Source: Klebsiella sp. WP3-W18-ESBL-02 (GTDB lineage: Bacteria > Pseudomonadota > Gammaproteobacteria > Enterobacterales > Enterobacteriaceae). Taken from it: a stretch of 64,000 bases of DNA. The notes under the pieces were generated by a model. That model saw only the letters and a program-made list of their open reading frames with translations. It was not told the origin of the DNA and searched no databases. A program made the position numbers and the translations under genes. Shown here in pieces: positions 19,771 to 32,356 of the stretch; position 1 is the stretch's first letter, and each line of letters opens with the position of its first letter. Location: the NCBI RefSeq assembly GCF_014168815.1, contig NZ_AP021972.1, positions 496,001-560,000 of the forward strand, in the 5' to 3' direction.

Positions 19771-20718
19771 TCAGAGCAGACGGTTTCCGGGCTCGAACCA
19801 CTCCCGGCGTGAATTCAGCAGATCCTGGGCGCTCATGGCTTTCTTACCTGCTGGCTGCAGCGAGAGAAGATTCAGGATGCCGTCACCTGTGGCGACCTGT
19901 ATCCCCTGGCGGCTGGCTTCAAGAATGGTCCCTGGCTCGGCGTTTGCAGGCTTATCAATTACCGTTGCTTGCCAGATTTTGACCGGCTGTTCGTCAATGA
20001 CGATATAGCTCATCGGCCATGGGTTAAAGGCGCGGATGCAGCGTTCTAGCTGAGCAGCGCCCAGCGTCCAGTCTACCCGGGCTTCTTCTTTGCTGAGCTT
20101 TTCGGCATAGCTCACCAGCGCTTCATCCTGAACTTCAGGCTTCGCCGTACCGGTGGCCAGCAGATGCAACGTATGCAGCAGACCCTGTGGGCCGAGTTCA
20201 GCCAGCTTGTCATACAGACTGGCGCTAGTATCGTCAGCGGTAATCGGGCAGGAAAGCTTGTGCAGCATGTCGCCAGTGTCCAGACCTACGTCCATCTGCA
20301 TGATGGTGACGCCTGTTTCGCTGTCACCGGCCCATAGCGAGCGCTGAATCGGCGCCGCGCCGCGCCAGCGCGGCAGCAGGGAACCGTGAACGTTGATGCA
20401 GCCGAGGCGTGGCATCGCCAGCACGGCTTTCGGCAGGATGAGCCCGTAGGCGACCACGACCATGACGTCGGCCTGCAGGTCAGCAACCAGCTTCTGGTTT
20501 TCTTCTGGGCGCAGGGAAACCGGCTGGAAGACGGGGATCCCTTTCTCTTCTGCCAGGACTTTGACCGGGCTCGGCATCAGCTTCTTGCCGCGACCGGCAG
20601 GGCGATCGGGCTGGGTAAACACGCCAACGACCTGATGCTCAGACGACAGCAGCGCGTCAAGATGACGCGCTGCAAAATCGGGCGTACCCGCGAAAATAAT
20701 ACGTAGGGAGTCTGACAC
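19771..20718 (-). CDS. fmt: Methionyl-tRNA formyltransferase
   Basis: 315 residues, normal length. Formylates Met-tRNA(fMet) with 10-formyl-THF for translation start. N-terminal formyltransferase fold with the catalytic Asn/His loop GCINVHGSLLPRWRGAAP and the DTGDM aspartate; C-terminal OB-like tRNA-binding domain. The def gene that removes the formyl group later lies 14 bp upstream in the same operon. Confidence 0.98.
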   Translation of the reverse strand: MSDSLRIIFAGTPDFAARHLDALLSSEHQVVGVFTQPDRPAGRGKKLMPSPVKVLAEEKGIPVFQPVSLRPEENQKLVADLQADVMVVVAYGLILPKAVLAMPRLGCINVHGSLLPRWRGAAPIQRSLWAGDSETGVTIMQMDVGLDTGDMLHKLSCPITADDTSASLYDKLAELGPQGLLHTLHLLATGTAKPEVQDEALVSYAEKLSKEEARVDWTLGAAQLERCIRAFNPWPMSYIVIDEQPVKIWQATVIDKPANAEPGTILEASRQGIQVATGDGILNLLSLQPAGKKAMSAQDLLNSRREWFEPGNRLL

Positions 20719-20732
20719 GTTAATCCTTATCC

Positions 20733-21242
20733 TTAGGCACGCGCGTTCAGGCGATCCAGTTTTTCAACTTTCTGACGAATACGCTGCTGTTTTAACGGCG
20801 ACAGATAATCGATAAACAGCTTACCGACCAGGTGGTCCATCTCGTGCTGAATACAGATAGCCAGCAGGCCATCGGCTTCCAGTTCAAACGGCTTACCGTC
20901 ACGGCCGATAGCGCGAATTTTAACACGCTCGGCGCGCGGTACGAGTGCACGCTGCTCGGGAATAGACAGACAGCCTTCTTCAATACCTGTATCGCCGTCT
21001 TTTTCCAGCAGCTCCGGGTTGATCAGCACCAGCTGCTCGTCACGATTCTCAGAAACATCGATAACGATAATACGCTGATGAATATCGACCTGGGTCGCGG
21101 CCAGGCCAATACCTTCTTCGGCGTACATGGTTTCGAACATATCGTCGACAATACGCTGAATTTCGTCATTTACTTCTTTTACCGGGGCGGCGACTTTGCG
21201 AAGACGCTCGTCCGGGATATGTAATACTTGCAAAACTGCCAT
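20733..21242 (-). CDS. def: Peptide deformylase
   Basis: 169 residues, normal length. Metalloenzyme that removes the N-formyl group from new proteins. All three motifs are intact: GIGLAATQ (45-51), EEGCLSIPE with metal ligand Cys91, and QHEMDH with His133, catalytic Glu134 and His137 (numbering includes the initiator Met). First gene of def-fmt-rsmB-trkA; divergent from dprA, with 129 bp between them. Confidence 0.98.
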   Translation of the reverse strand: MAVLQVLHIPDERLRKVAAPVKEVNDEIQRIVDDMFETMYAEEGIGLAATQVDIHQRIIVIDVSENRDEQLVLINPELLEKDGDTGIEEGCLSIPEQRALVPRAERVKIRAIGRDGKPFELEADGLLAICIQHEMDHLVGKLFIDYLSPLKQQRIRQKVEKLDRLNARA

Positions 21243-21371
21243 AAATATCCAGAGTTCTGTTCAGGAGTAGGAAACATTATTACCTCTATTCTAGACAAAA
21301 CCCCCTCTAATTGACAGAGTCACTGACCAATCGCAAAGATTGCTCATGCCGCATGTGGCAAGGGGGAAAGG

Positions 21372-22496
21372 ATGTCACCCGAGGAATTGGCCTTTCGTTT
21401 GTTGAAGGTAAATGATTTATACGGCGACGGTATGCTGCATGTGCTGTGCGCGCTGCGCCAGCAGGCCGCTATTACCCGCCAGACGCTTTGTTCGCTGGGC
21501 TTTACCGTGAAACAGGCTGAGCGCTTTTTCGCTTTTTCCTCAACTGAGATGGTTGAGGCCAACCGCTGGCTCGCAGAACCAGGCAACCATCTTCTCTATG
21601 CGGATTCGCCACGCTATCCAGAGGCGCTGCGATCGATTGCTGATTATCCGGCGGTGTTGTGCGTGCGCGGCAATTTGCCGCTGCTGTCGTCGCCGCAGCT
21701 TGCCGTTGTCGGCAGCCGGCAGCATTCACTCTATGGTGAACGTTGGGGGCGCTATCTTTGCGAAGCGTTGGTAAAACGCGGCATGACGATTACCAGCGGG
21801 CTGGCTCTGGGTATTGACGGCGTGGCTCATCGTGGTGCGCTGCGGGCGGGAGGCGGTACGATCGCCGTCCTTGGCAGCGGGCTGAACCATATTTATCCTC
21901 GTCGGCATCGTGCTCTGGCTGACGATATTGTTGCGTGCGGCGGCGCGCTGGTGTCTGAATTCCCTCTGGCGGCTACGCCTGCGCCGTACCATTTCCCACG
22001 ACGAAATCGCATCATCAGCGGGCTAAGCCATGGCGTGCTGGTTGTGGAGGCGGCGCTGCGCAGTGGTTCGTTAGTGACTGCACGCTGTGCGCTTGAGCAA
22101 GGCAGAGAGGTTTTCGCCATTCCAGGCCCGATCGGCCACCCGGGAATGGAAGGGCCACATTGGCTGATTAAACAGGGCGCCGTGATGGTGACGGAGCCTG
22201 AAGATGTTCTGGCATTTTTTCAGGGCCTAAACAAACAGTTGCCTGATTGTGCCGAAATGACAAATTATTGTGCAGATAAGGAATCCGTAGCATTGCCATT
22301 TCCTGAGCTCCTGGCTAACGTAGGAGATGAGGTAACACCTGTTGACGTCGTCGCTGAACGTGCCGGCCAACCTGTGCCAGTGACCGTGGCCCAGCTACTT
22401 GAACTGGAGTTAGCAGGATGGATCGCAGCTGTACCCGGCGGCTATGTCCGATTAAGGAGGGCAGGCCATGTTCGACGTACTAATGTATTTGTTTGA
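21372..22496 (+). CDS. dprA: DNA-processing protein DprA (Smf)
   Basis: 374 residues, E. coli Smf length. Rossmann-like DprA domain (about 80-290) that binds single-stranded DNA and loads RecA in transformable species; motifs VVGSRQHSLYGERWG and SGLALGIDGVAHRGAL are visible. C-terminal winged-helix domain ends with TNVFV. No competence genes are close by. Overlaps smg by 29 bp. Confidence 0.96.
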   Translation: MSPEELAFRLLKVNDLYGDGMLHVLCALRQQAAITRQTLCSLGFTVKQAERFFAFSSTEMVEANRWLAEPGNHLLYADSPRYPEALRSIADYPAVLCVRGNLPLLSSPQLAVVGSRQHSLYGERWGRYLCEALVKRGMTITSGLALGIDGVAHRGALRAGGGTIAVLGSGLNHIYPRRHRALADDIVACGGALVSEFPLAATPAPYHFPRRNRIISGLSHGVLVVEAALRSGSLVTARCALEQGREVFAIPGPIGHPGMEGPHWLIKQGAVMVTEPEDVLAFFQGLNKQLPDCAEMTNYCADKESVALPFPELLANVGDEVTPVDVVAERAGQPVPVTVAQLLELELAGWIAAVPGGYVRLRRAGHVRRTNVFV

Positions 22497-22941
22497 GACC
22501 TACATCCATAACGAAACAGACATGCGCGTAGATCAGGACAAACTGACTCGGGATCTCACCGATGCAGGGTTCGAACGTGAAGATATCTTCAACGCGCTGA
22601 TATGGCTGGAAAAGCTCGCCGACTATCAGGAAGGCCTCGCTGAACCGATGCAACTTGCGTCCGATCCTCTCTCCGTGCGTATTTTTACTCAGGAAGAGAG
22701 CCAACGTCTGGATGCCAGCTGTCGCGGGTTCCTGTTATTTCTCGAGCAGATTCAGGTGCTAAACCTCGAAACGCGGGAAATGGTTATTGAGCGCGTGATG
22801 GCTCTGGATACCGCAGAGTTTGAGCTGGAAGAGCTGAAATGGGTCATTTTAATGGTGCTATTCAATCTTCCAGGCTGTGAAAACGCGTATCAACAAATGG
22901 AAGAATTACTCTTCGAGACGAATGAAGGTATGCTGCATTAA
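22468..22941 (+). CDS. smg: DUF494 family protein Smg
   Basis: 157 residues, the E. coli length. Acidic protein of unknown function, DUF494, starting MFDVLMYLFETYIHN. Good Shine-Dalgarno AAGGAGG (22454-22460) inside the end of dprA, so the pair is probably translated from one message. Followed 26 bp later by yrdD. Confidence 0.95.
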   Translation: MFDVLMYLFETYIHNETDMRVDQDKLTRDLTDAGFEREDIFNALIWLEKLADYQEGLAEPMQLASDPLSVRIFTQEESQRLDASCRGFLLFLEQIQVLNLETREMVIERVMALDTAEFELEELKWVILMVLFNLPGCENAYQQMEELLFETNEGMLH

Positions 22942-22967
22942 TTCATTATGCGGCATCAAGAGTTGTT

Positions 22968-23522
22968 ATGGTCAAATCAGCGCTGTTTTCGGTGCCTAAA
23001 CACGAGCCCTGCCCACAGTGCGGGGCCGAACTGGTCATACGGTCCGGCAAGCATGGGCCGTTCCTGGGCTGCTCTCATTATCCGGAATGCGATTATGTCC
23101 GTCCCCTGAAAAGCCAGGCGGACGGACATATCGTGAAGATTCTGGAGGGGCAGCTGTGTCCCGCGTGTGGTGCCGTGCTGGTGCTGCGTCAAGGGCGTTT
23201 TGGTATGTTCATCGGATGTAGCCAGTATCCGGAATGTGAGCATACTGAAGTTATTGATAAGCCAGATGAAACGGCAATTTCCTGTCCGGCCTGTCAGCAA
23301 GGCAAGCTGGTGCAGCGTCGTTCCCGCTATGGCAAAACCTTTCATTCTTGCGATCGCTATCCGGAATGTCAGTTCGTCATTAACTTCACTCCGGTTGCGG
23401 GAGAGTGCCCTGAGTGCCACTACCCGCTGCTTATCGAAAAGAAAACGGCGCAGGGCGTAAAACGTTTTTGTGCCAGTAAACAATGTGGAAAGCCGGTTCC
23501 GGCGAAACAAATCAGTGAATAA
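22968..23522 (+). CDS. yrdD: Topoisomerase-type zinc-ribbon protein YrdD
   Basis: 184 residues. Four successive zinc-ribbon modules related to the C-terminal fingers of topoisomerase I, each with two Cys pairs, beginning CPQCGAEL, CPACGAVL, CPACQQGK and CPECHYPL; the first three have a YPEC second pair. No catalytic domain. Likely nucleic-acid binding; the function is not established. Its end overlaps the tsaC start by 8 bp. Confidence 0.93.
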   Translation: MVKSALFSVPKHEPCPQCGAELVIRSGKHGPFLGCSHYPECDYVRPLKSQADGHIVKILEGQLCPACGAVLVLRQGRFGMFIGCSQYPECEHTEVIDKPDETAISCPACQQGKLVQRRSRYGKTFHSCDRYPECQFVINFTPVAGECPECHYPLLIEKKTAQGVKRFCASKQCGKPVPAKQISE

Positions 23523-24087
23523 AAACCTGCCCTCAGAGGCCGTACAGCGTGCGGTTGTTGCTCTGAATAATAAAGAAGTCATCGCTTATCCGACCGAAGC
23601 CGTGTTCGGCGTCGGCTGCGATCCTGATAGTGAAGAAGCGGTTATGCGTCTGCTGGCGCTGAAGCAGCGCCCGGTTGAAAAAGGATTAATCCTCATTGCC
23701 GCTAGCTTTGAACAGCTCCAACCGTATATTGACGACAGCCTGCTAACCGAAGCGCAGCGCGCAACGGTCTTCGCTCGCTGGCCGGGGCCGGTGACGTTTG
23801 TCTTCCCGGCGAAGCCAACGACGCCTGCCTGGCTGACCGGCCGCTTTAACTCTCTGGCCGTGCGTGTTACCGATCACCCTGTCGTGATTGCGCTCTGCAA
23901 GGCCTATGGTAAACCGCTGGTGTCGACCAGTGCTAACCTGACGGGTCTGCCTCCGTGCCGCACTACGGCGGAAGTGCTCACGCAATTTGGCGATGACTTC
24001 CCCGTTGTTGATGCGCCAACCGGGGGGCGGATGAATCCGTCAGAAATTCTTGATGCCCTGACGGGTGAACGTTTTCGCCAGGGGTAA
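23515..24087 (+). CDS. tsaC: L-threonylcarbamoyladenylate synthase
   Basis: 190 residues from the GTG at 23515, which gives the E. coli length; the frame is open further upstream to 23470 but that lies inside yrdD. YrdC-domain enzyme that makes the TC-AMP intermediate from threonine, bicarbonate and ATP for t6A37 in tRNAs reading ANN codons. Conserved AYPTEAVFGVGCDP, KQRPVEKGLI and STSANLTG segments form the active cleft. aroE follows after 3 bp. Confidence 0.96.
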   Translation: MNKNLPSEAVQRAVVALNNKEVIAYPTEAVFGVGCDPDSEEAVMRLLALKQRPVEKGLILIAASFEQLQPYIDDSLLTEAQRATVFARWPGPVTFVFPAKPTTPAWLTGRFNSLAVRVTDHPVVIALCKAYGKPLVSTSANLTGLPPCRTTAEVLTQFGDDFPVVDAPTGGRMNPSEILDALTGERFRQG

Positions 24088-24090
24088 CGT

Positions 24091-24909
24091 ATGGAAAGCT
24101 ACGTCGTTTTTGGTAACCCGATTGCACACAGCAAATCGCCGTTTATTCATCAGCAGTTTGCCGAACAGCTCAAGATTGCGCACCCGTATGGCCGCATGCT
24201 GGCGCCGTTAGATTGTTTTGTTCCGACGCTGGAAGCCTTTTTCCAGCAGGGCGGTAAAGGGGCGAACGTTACGGTTCCTTTTAAAGAAGAAGCATTCGCT
24301 CGTGCCGACGAGCTGACTGAGCGCGCCGCTCTGGCAGGCGCAGTCAATACGCTCAAGCGTCTCGATGATGGGCGTATTCTCGGTGATAACACCGACGGCA
24401 TCGGCCTGTTGAGCGATCTGGAACGGCTTCATCTGATTAAACCGGGCTGTCGTGTTTTACTGATTGGTGCTGGTGGCGCGGCGCGCGGCGTGCTGTTGCC
24501 GCTGCTCTCGCTCGACTGCCATGTCACCATCACTAACCGTACATATGCGAGAGCGCAAACGCTCGCTGAACTGTTTCGTCATACCGGCAGCGTGAGCGCG
24601 CAGCCGATGTCTGAGCTAGCTGAGCATGCATTTGATCTGATCATTAATGCGACATCCAGCGGAATTTCAGGTGAGATACCATCAATTCCGGCGTCGTTGG
24701 TGGGCCCGCAGGTTTGCTGTTACGACATGTTTTATCAAAAGGGTAATACGGCCTTTCTGGCCTGGTGCATTCAGCATGGCGCAAAACGTTATGCAGATGG
24801 ATTAGGGATGCTGGTGGGCCAGGCGGCGCATGCGGTTCTGCTGTGGCATGGCGTTTTACCAGACGTTGAACCGGTCATTGCATCTCTCAAACGTGAGCTA
24901 GGCGCATGA
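24091..24909 (+). CDS. aroE: Shikimate dehydrogenase (NADP+)
   Basis: 272 residues, normal length. Reduces 3-dehydroshikimate to shikimate in aromatic amino-acid synthesis. Substrate-binding serines in HSKSP, catalytic lysine in TVPFKEEA and the NADP Rossmann motif GAGGAARG are visible. The stop overlaps the yrdB start by 4 bp (ATGA). Confidence 0.98.
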   Translation: MESYVVFGNPIAHSKSPFIHQQFAEQLKIAHPYGRMLAPLDCFVPTLEAFFQQGGKGANVTVPFKEEAFARADELTERAALAGAVNTLKRLDDGRILGDNTDGIGLLSDLERLHLIKPGCRVLLIGAGGAARGVLLPLLSLDCHVTITNRTYARAQTLAELFRHTGSVSAQPMSELAEHAFDLIINATSSGISGEIPSIPASLVGPQVCCYDMFYQKGNTAFLAWCIQHGAKRYADGLGMLVGQAAHAVLLWHGVLPDVEPVIASLKRELGA

Positions 24910-25163
24910 ATCAGGCGATCCAGTTTCCTGACCGCGAAGAGTGGCGTGCTGACCTCCAGGCGGTTTGTTTTCCAGCGCTGGTGAATGGTATGCAGTTAAT
25001 GTGTGCTTTAAGTGCGGAAACCATGGTTCGTCGCTTTGGCGGGGACGAACCTCGGCAGTGGCTGGCGCTGTTTAGCGAGAATCGCTGGGATCTGGAAGAA
25101 GAAGCCAGCGATCTTATTCGCGACCAACAGGAGGACGATCAGGGCTGGGTCTGGCTTTCCTGA
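24906..25163 (+). CDS. yrdB: DUF1488 protein YrdB
   Basis: 85 residues, E. coli length. Small acidic protein of unknown function, DUF1488. Its start overlaps the aroE stop (ATGA). The last 25 bp are shared with the convergent yrdA gene. Confidence 0.92.
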   Translation: MNQAIQFPDREEWRADLQAVCFPALVNGMQLMCALSAETMVRRFGGDEPRQWLALFSENRWDLEEEASDLIRDQQEDDQGWVWLS

Positions 25164-25693
25164 TCCAGATAGTCGTCTTTCCACTTCACATAGTTATTGG
25201 CCGAATAGCGCAATCCTTCCAGTTCGGCCTCTTTCAACGGTCGAATCTGTTTGACCGGGCTTCCCAGATAAAGATAACCGCTTTCCAGACGTTTATGCTG
25301 AGGCACCAGGCTACCAGCACCAATCATGACGTCGTCTTCAACGATTACGCCGTCCAGTAGAATAGAACCCATACCGACCAATACCCGATTACCAATGGTG
25401 CAGCCGTGCAGCATCACTTTATGACCGACGGTAACGTCTTCGCCGACGATCAGCGGATTGCCTACCGGGTTCTTTTCTGACTTATGCGTCACATGGAGCA
25501 CGCTGCCGTCCTGAATATTGCTGCGCGCGCCGATCTGGATGTAGTTAACGTCGCCGCGTGCGACAACCAGTGGCCAGATGCTGACATCGTCGGCCAGGCG
25601 GACGTCACCTACGATCGCGCAGGTAGGATCAATCATCACGCGATCGCCGATGACGGGGAATAAATCTTTATAGCGGCGTAAAACGGCTGACAT
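25139..25693 (-). CDS. yrdA: Gamma carbonic anhydrase-like protein YrdA
   Basis: 184 residues. Left-handed beta-helix of hexapeptide repeats (for example VIGDRVMIDPTCAIVGDV and the GNRVLVGMGSILLDGVIVED turn). Histidine ligands typical of trimeric zinc gamma-carbonic-anhydrase-like proteins are recognisable in VLHVTH, GHKVMLHGC. Biological reaction not established in enterobacteria. Convergent with yrdB (25-bp overlap); upstream of it, divergently, are the rRNA promoters. Confidence 0.95.
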   Translation of the reverse strand: MSAVLRRYKDLFPVIGDRVMIDPTCAIVGDVRLADDVSIWPLVVARGDVNYIQIGARSNIQDGSVLHVTHKSEKNPVGNPLIVGEDVTVGHKVMLHGCTIGNRVLVGMGSILLDGVIVEDDVMIGAGSLVPQHKRLESGYLYLGSPVKQIRPLKEAELEGLRYSANNYVKWKDDYLDQESQTQP

Positions 25694-25762
25694 GTTTACC
25701 TCATTAAAACGGTGTCATGGTGGAATAGCTGTTCATTATCAGCTCAATTTGTCGGTTTCTCA

Positions 25763-25777
25763 TCTCAAAAATTAAGC
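25763..25777 (+). promoter_or_regulatory. Putative Fis site upstream of rRNA P1
   Basis: The 15-mer TCTCAAAAATTAAGC matches the Fis consensus (G-N-T-Y-A-A-W-W-W-T-T-R-A-N-C) at all defined positions but the first. It is centred about 110 bp before the expected P1 start, near the second activating Fis site of E. coli rrn P1. Inferred from match and position only. Confidence 0.5.
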
Positions 25778-25821
25778 AAATTGAACACTTACAGCGCGAA
25801 AAGTGTGAAAAAACGACACTT

Positions 25822-25872
25822 AGAAAAAAAGTTGAGAAAAGGGGTTGTGCAAAAAGCAAAGTTCCCTATAAT
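25822..25872 (+). promoter_or_regulatory. rRNA promoter P1 with UP-like A tracts
   Basis: -35 TTGTGC (25845-25850), perfect -10 TATAAT (25867-25872), 16 bp apart, preceded by A-rich tracts (25822-25840) that look like an UP element for the alpha C-terminal domain. The GC-rich stretch GCGCACC after the -10 is the ppGpp-sensitive discriminator typical of stringent control. Start expected near 25880. Confidence 0.85.
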
Positions 25873-25956
25873 GCGCACCCACTGAGACGGCAAACGTGAA
25901 TCACTTCACACTAAATAGCCGGTTCGGTTGAAGAGAAAAAATCCTGAAAATCAGGG

Positions 25957-25984
25957 TTGACTCTGAAAGAGGAAAGCGTAATAT
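25957..25984 (+). promoter_or_regulatory. rRNA promoter P2
   Basis: -35 TTGACT (25957-25962) and -10 TAATAT (25979-25984), 16 bp apart, about 110 bp after P1, followed by a GC-rich discriminator. The same tandem layout as other enterobacterial rRNA operons. Confidence 0.8.
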
Positions 25985-26022
25985 ACGCCACCTCGCAACA
26001 GTGAGCGAAAGCCGTGTTGCAC

Positions 26023-26034
26023 TGCTCTTTAACA
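26023..26034 (+). promoter_or_regulatory. rRNA leader boxA
   Basis: TGCTCTTTAACA, the NusB/S10 binding sequence for rRNA antitermination, between P2 and 16S. Confidence 0.9.
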
Positions 26035-26040
26035 ATTTAT

Positions 26041-26061
26041 CAGACAATCTGTGTGGGCACT
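26041..26061 (+). promoter_or_regulatory. 5' strand of 16S processing stem
   Basis: These 21 nt pair with 27723-27743 on the far side of 16S, with one G-U pair only. The long stem is the RNase III cleavage site that frees pre-16S rRNA. Confidence 0.85.
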
Positions 26062-26162
26062 CGAAGATACGGATTCTTAACGTCGCAAGACGAAAAATGA
26101 ATACCAAGTCTCTGAGTGAGCACGTAATTCATTACGAAGTTTAATTCACGAGCATCAAACTT

Positions 26163-27701
<1,539 letters not shown>

Positions 27702-27722
27702 CCTTAAAGAAGCGTTCTTTGA

Positions 27723-27743
27723 AGTGCTCACACAGATTGTCTG
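27723..27743 (+). promoter_or_regulatory. 3' strand of 16S processing stem
   Basis: Complements 26041-26061 to form the RNase III stem around 16S. Confidence 0.85.
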
Positions 27744-27786
27744 ATGAAAAGTAAATAGCAAGGCGTCTTGCGATTGAGACTTCAGT

Positions 27787-27862
27787 GTCCCCTTCGTCTA
27801 GAGGCCCAGGACACCGCCCTTTCACGGCGGTAACAGGGGTTCGAATCCCCTAGGGGACGCCA
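27787..27862 (+). tRNA. gltT-like: tRNA-Glu (TTC) in the 16S-23S spacer
   Basis: 76 nt including an encoded CCA. Anticodon TTC in CCCTTTCACGG; T-arm GGTTCGAATCC; acceptor GTCCCCT pairs with AGGGGAC. Single spacer tRNA, as in the Glu-type rRNA operons. E. coli rrnD at this locus has tRNA-Ile and tRNA-Ala instead. Confidence 0.97.
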
Positions 27863-27937
27863 CTTGCTGGTTAGTGTGAGTGAAAGTCGCCGACCTTAGT
27901 ATCTCAAAACAGACTTCCGAGTCTTGTTTGAGATATT

Positions 27938-27949
27938 TGCTCTTTAAAA
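27938..27949 (+). promoter_or_regulatory. Spacer boxA
   Basis: TGCTCTTTAAAA, the second antitermination boxA, between tRNA-Glu and 23S. The remaining spacer up to 28081 holds the 23S processing stem: ACATCTTCGGGTTGTGAGG before 23S pairs approximately with the sequence just after its 3' end. Confidence 0.8.
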
Positions 27950-28081
27950 ATCTGGATCAAGCTGAAAATTGAAACGACACACTGTGTCTGTTCTCCGTAA
28001 TAAGAACAGATAAGCGGTGTGTTCGAGTCTCTCAAATTTTCGCAACACGATGGTGTTTTACGAAACATCTTCGGGTTGTGA

Positions 28082-30988
<2,907 letters not shown>

Positions 30989-31080
30989 ACAACGCCGAAG
31001 CTGTTTTGGCGAAATTGAGACGATTTTCAGCATTGATTACAGATTACATTGACCGGCGAAAAGCGGGTTAATACAGAATT

Positions 31081-31200
31081 TGCCTGGCGGCCGTAGCGCG
31101 GTGGTCCCACCTGACCCCATGCCGAACTCAGAAGTGAAACGCCGTAGCGCCGATGGTAGTGTGGGGTCTCCCCATGCGAGAGTAGGGAACTGCCAGGCAT
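31081..31200 (+). rRNA. rrfD: 5S ribosomal RNA (first copy)
   Basis: 120 nt, TGCCTGGCGG to CTGCCAGGCAT, ends pair. Identical to the second copy at 31326-31445. Confidence 0.97.
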
Positions 31201-31212
31201 CAAATTTAGCGT

Positions 31213-31288
31213 GCTGATATGGCTCAGTTGGTAGAGCGCACCCTTGGTAAGGGTGAGGTCCCCAGTTCGACTCTGGGTATCAGCACCA
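31213..31288 (+). tRNA. thrV: tRNA-Thr (GGT)
   Basis: 76 nt with encoded CCA. Acceptor GCTGATA pairs with TATCAGC; anticodon GGT in CCTTGGTAAGG. Lies between two 5S genes, the arrangement known from E. coli rrnD. Confidence 0.97.
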
Positions 31289-31325
31289 CTTTTTTAGGTT
31301 AAAGTTCGGCGCTTAGTAAAGAATT

Positions 31326-31445
31326 TGCCTGGCGGCCGTAGCGCGGTGGTCCCACCTGACCCCATGCCGAACTCAGAAGTGAAACGCCGTAGCGCCGATG
31401 GTAGTGTGGGGTCTCCCCATGCGAGAGTAGGGAACTGCCAGGCAT
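31326..31445 (+). rRNA. rrfF: 5S ribosomal RNA (second copy)
   Basis: 120 nt, identical to the copy at 31081-31200; distal 5S gene after tRNA-Thr. Confidence 0.97.
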
Positions 31446-31457
31446 CAAATAAAGCAG

Positions 31458-31484
31458 AAGGCCATCCGAAAGGATGGCCTTTTT
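31458..31484 (+). terminator. rRNA operon terminator
   Basis: AAGGCCATCC (31458-31467), GAAA tetraloop, GGATGGCCTT (31472-31481), T run to 31484. 12 bp after the last 5S. Confidence 0.95.
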
Positions 31485-31740
31485 GCGTTGGCGAAAAAAA
31501 TAAAAAAGCACTGTTTCCGGTTGTCTACCTAGCCCAGGTGTCTGACTGAATTATCATTTACGTAATGCTGACCTCCTCGACGTGCGTTATCCGGTTTACA
31601 GATTAACCTGCAGGGTATTACCCGTTAAATATTTAATAGAATGTTAACGCTAGATGGGAAATAAAGAGATGTGTTATCTCTTTATTCTTTATGACGTTAT
31701 TTATTCTGAACAGAATAAACAATACAGATCTATTACGCAT
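31485..31740. other. Intergenic stretch between rRNA operon and yhdV
   Basis: No gene is supported here. It is AT-rich and contains one perfect 11-bp inverted repeat at 31660-31686 (AATAAAGAGAT, loop GTGTT, ATCTCTTTATT). In E. coli the yhdWXYZ amino-acid transporter genes occupy this position; none of them is left here. Confidence 0.6.
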
Positions 31741-31782
31741 AAAAAACGCGCTGGTATTATCTTCACAATAATAGCCAGCGCG
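31741..31782 (-). terminator. yhdV terminator
   Basis: CGCGCTGG (31747-31754) pairs with CCAGCGCG (31775-31782), extended by TATTAT/ATAATA. On the minus strand the stem is followed by TTTTTT (31746-31741). Confidence 0.85.
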
Positions 31783-31821
31783 AGAGGAGGTCTGGAGGAA
31801 CGGCATCCTCCCACCATTAGG

Positions 31822-32043
31822 TTATTTCGTCAGCGCTACAATGCCCAACGTCAACCCTGCCAGCGCCGCTGCGCCGCCGGCGATCGCGCCAGCTGTTTCC
31901 CAGTTATCTTGCGTGGTGCCTTTCATGCAGGTATTGGTGTGAACCAGTCGTCCCTGGTCGTCATAGACCGGTACGCAAGGGGAGTCGTGCGCACAGCCTG
32001 CCAGCAGCGTTGCCAGCAGCGTCACCAGAATAAATTTTTTCAT
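31822..32043 (-). CDS. yhdV: Lipoprotein YhdV
   Basis: 73 residues, E. coli length. Signal peptide with lipobox LLAGC, lipidated Cys at residue 17 (LATLLAGCAHDSPC), then a conserved VPVYDDQGRLVHTNTC segment and a Gly/Ala-rich hydrophobic C-terminus (GAIAGGAAALAG) like a glycine-zipper helix. Function unknown. GAGG Shine-Dalgarno 8 nt upstream. Downstream of acrF on the same strand, as in E. coli. Confidence 0.92.
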   Translation of the reverse strand: MKKFILVTLLATLLAGCAHDSPCVPVYDDQGRLVHTNTCMKGTTQDNWETAGAIAGGAAALAGLTLGIVALTK

Positions 32044-32311
32044 GATATAGCCTCTGAATAATCCGTTTCATTACGCCCGTCAGGAACGTATTACGGAATG
32101 GCTTATTTTATCACCTGTACACGGGCTTTCTGATAGGGGAAATAATCTCAATTTATGTGTTACGTAAATATCATGGAGAAGACGAGAGATTATCCGCCGG
32201 ATTATGCAGAAATAATGCAGAAGAAAATAACGGAATGGTGTATTGGTTAGCACTGTCGGTGGATGTGATTGCTAATGTATTGAGTTTACTGCGATTGCGA
32301 AACTTTGGATA
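32044..32311. other. Spacer between yhdV and the acrF terminator
   Basis: No coding sequence that I can support. It must hold the yhdV promoter, since the acrF transcript ends at the hairpin at 32312-32335, but no clean -35/-10 pair is visible. Base composition is AT-rich. Confidence 0.4.
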
Positions 32312-32335
32312 TAAAAAAGGCGCCCGAAGGCGCCC
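32312..32335 (-). terminator. acrEF terminator
   Basis: Minus strand GGCGCC-TTCG-GGCGCC followed by TTTTTTAT, 22 bp after the acrF stop. UUCG tetraloop stem. Confidence 0.9.
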
Positions 32336-32356
32336 TGTCATGAAGCATTTTGTCGA

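Noticed and set aside
27702..28081. Search for tRNA-Ile and tRNA-Ala in the spacer
   Set aside because: Only tRNA-Glu fits a cloverleaf; the remaining bases are accounted for by boxA and processing stems.
31081..31445. Direct repeat of about 120 bp, at first sight a mobile or CRISPR-like repeat
   Set aside because: It is the two identical 5S rRNA genes on either side of tRNA-Thr.
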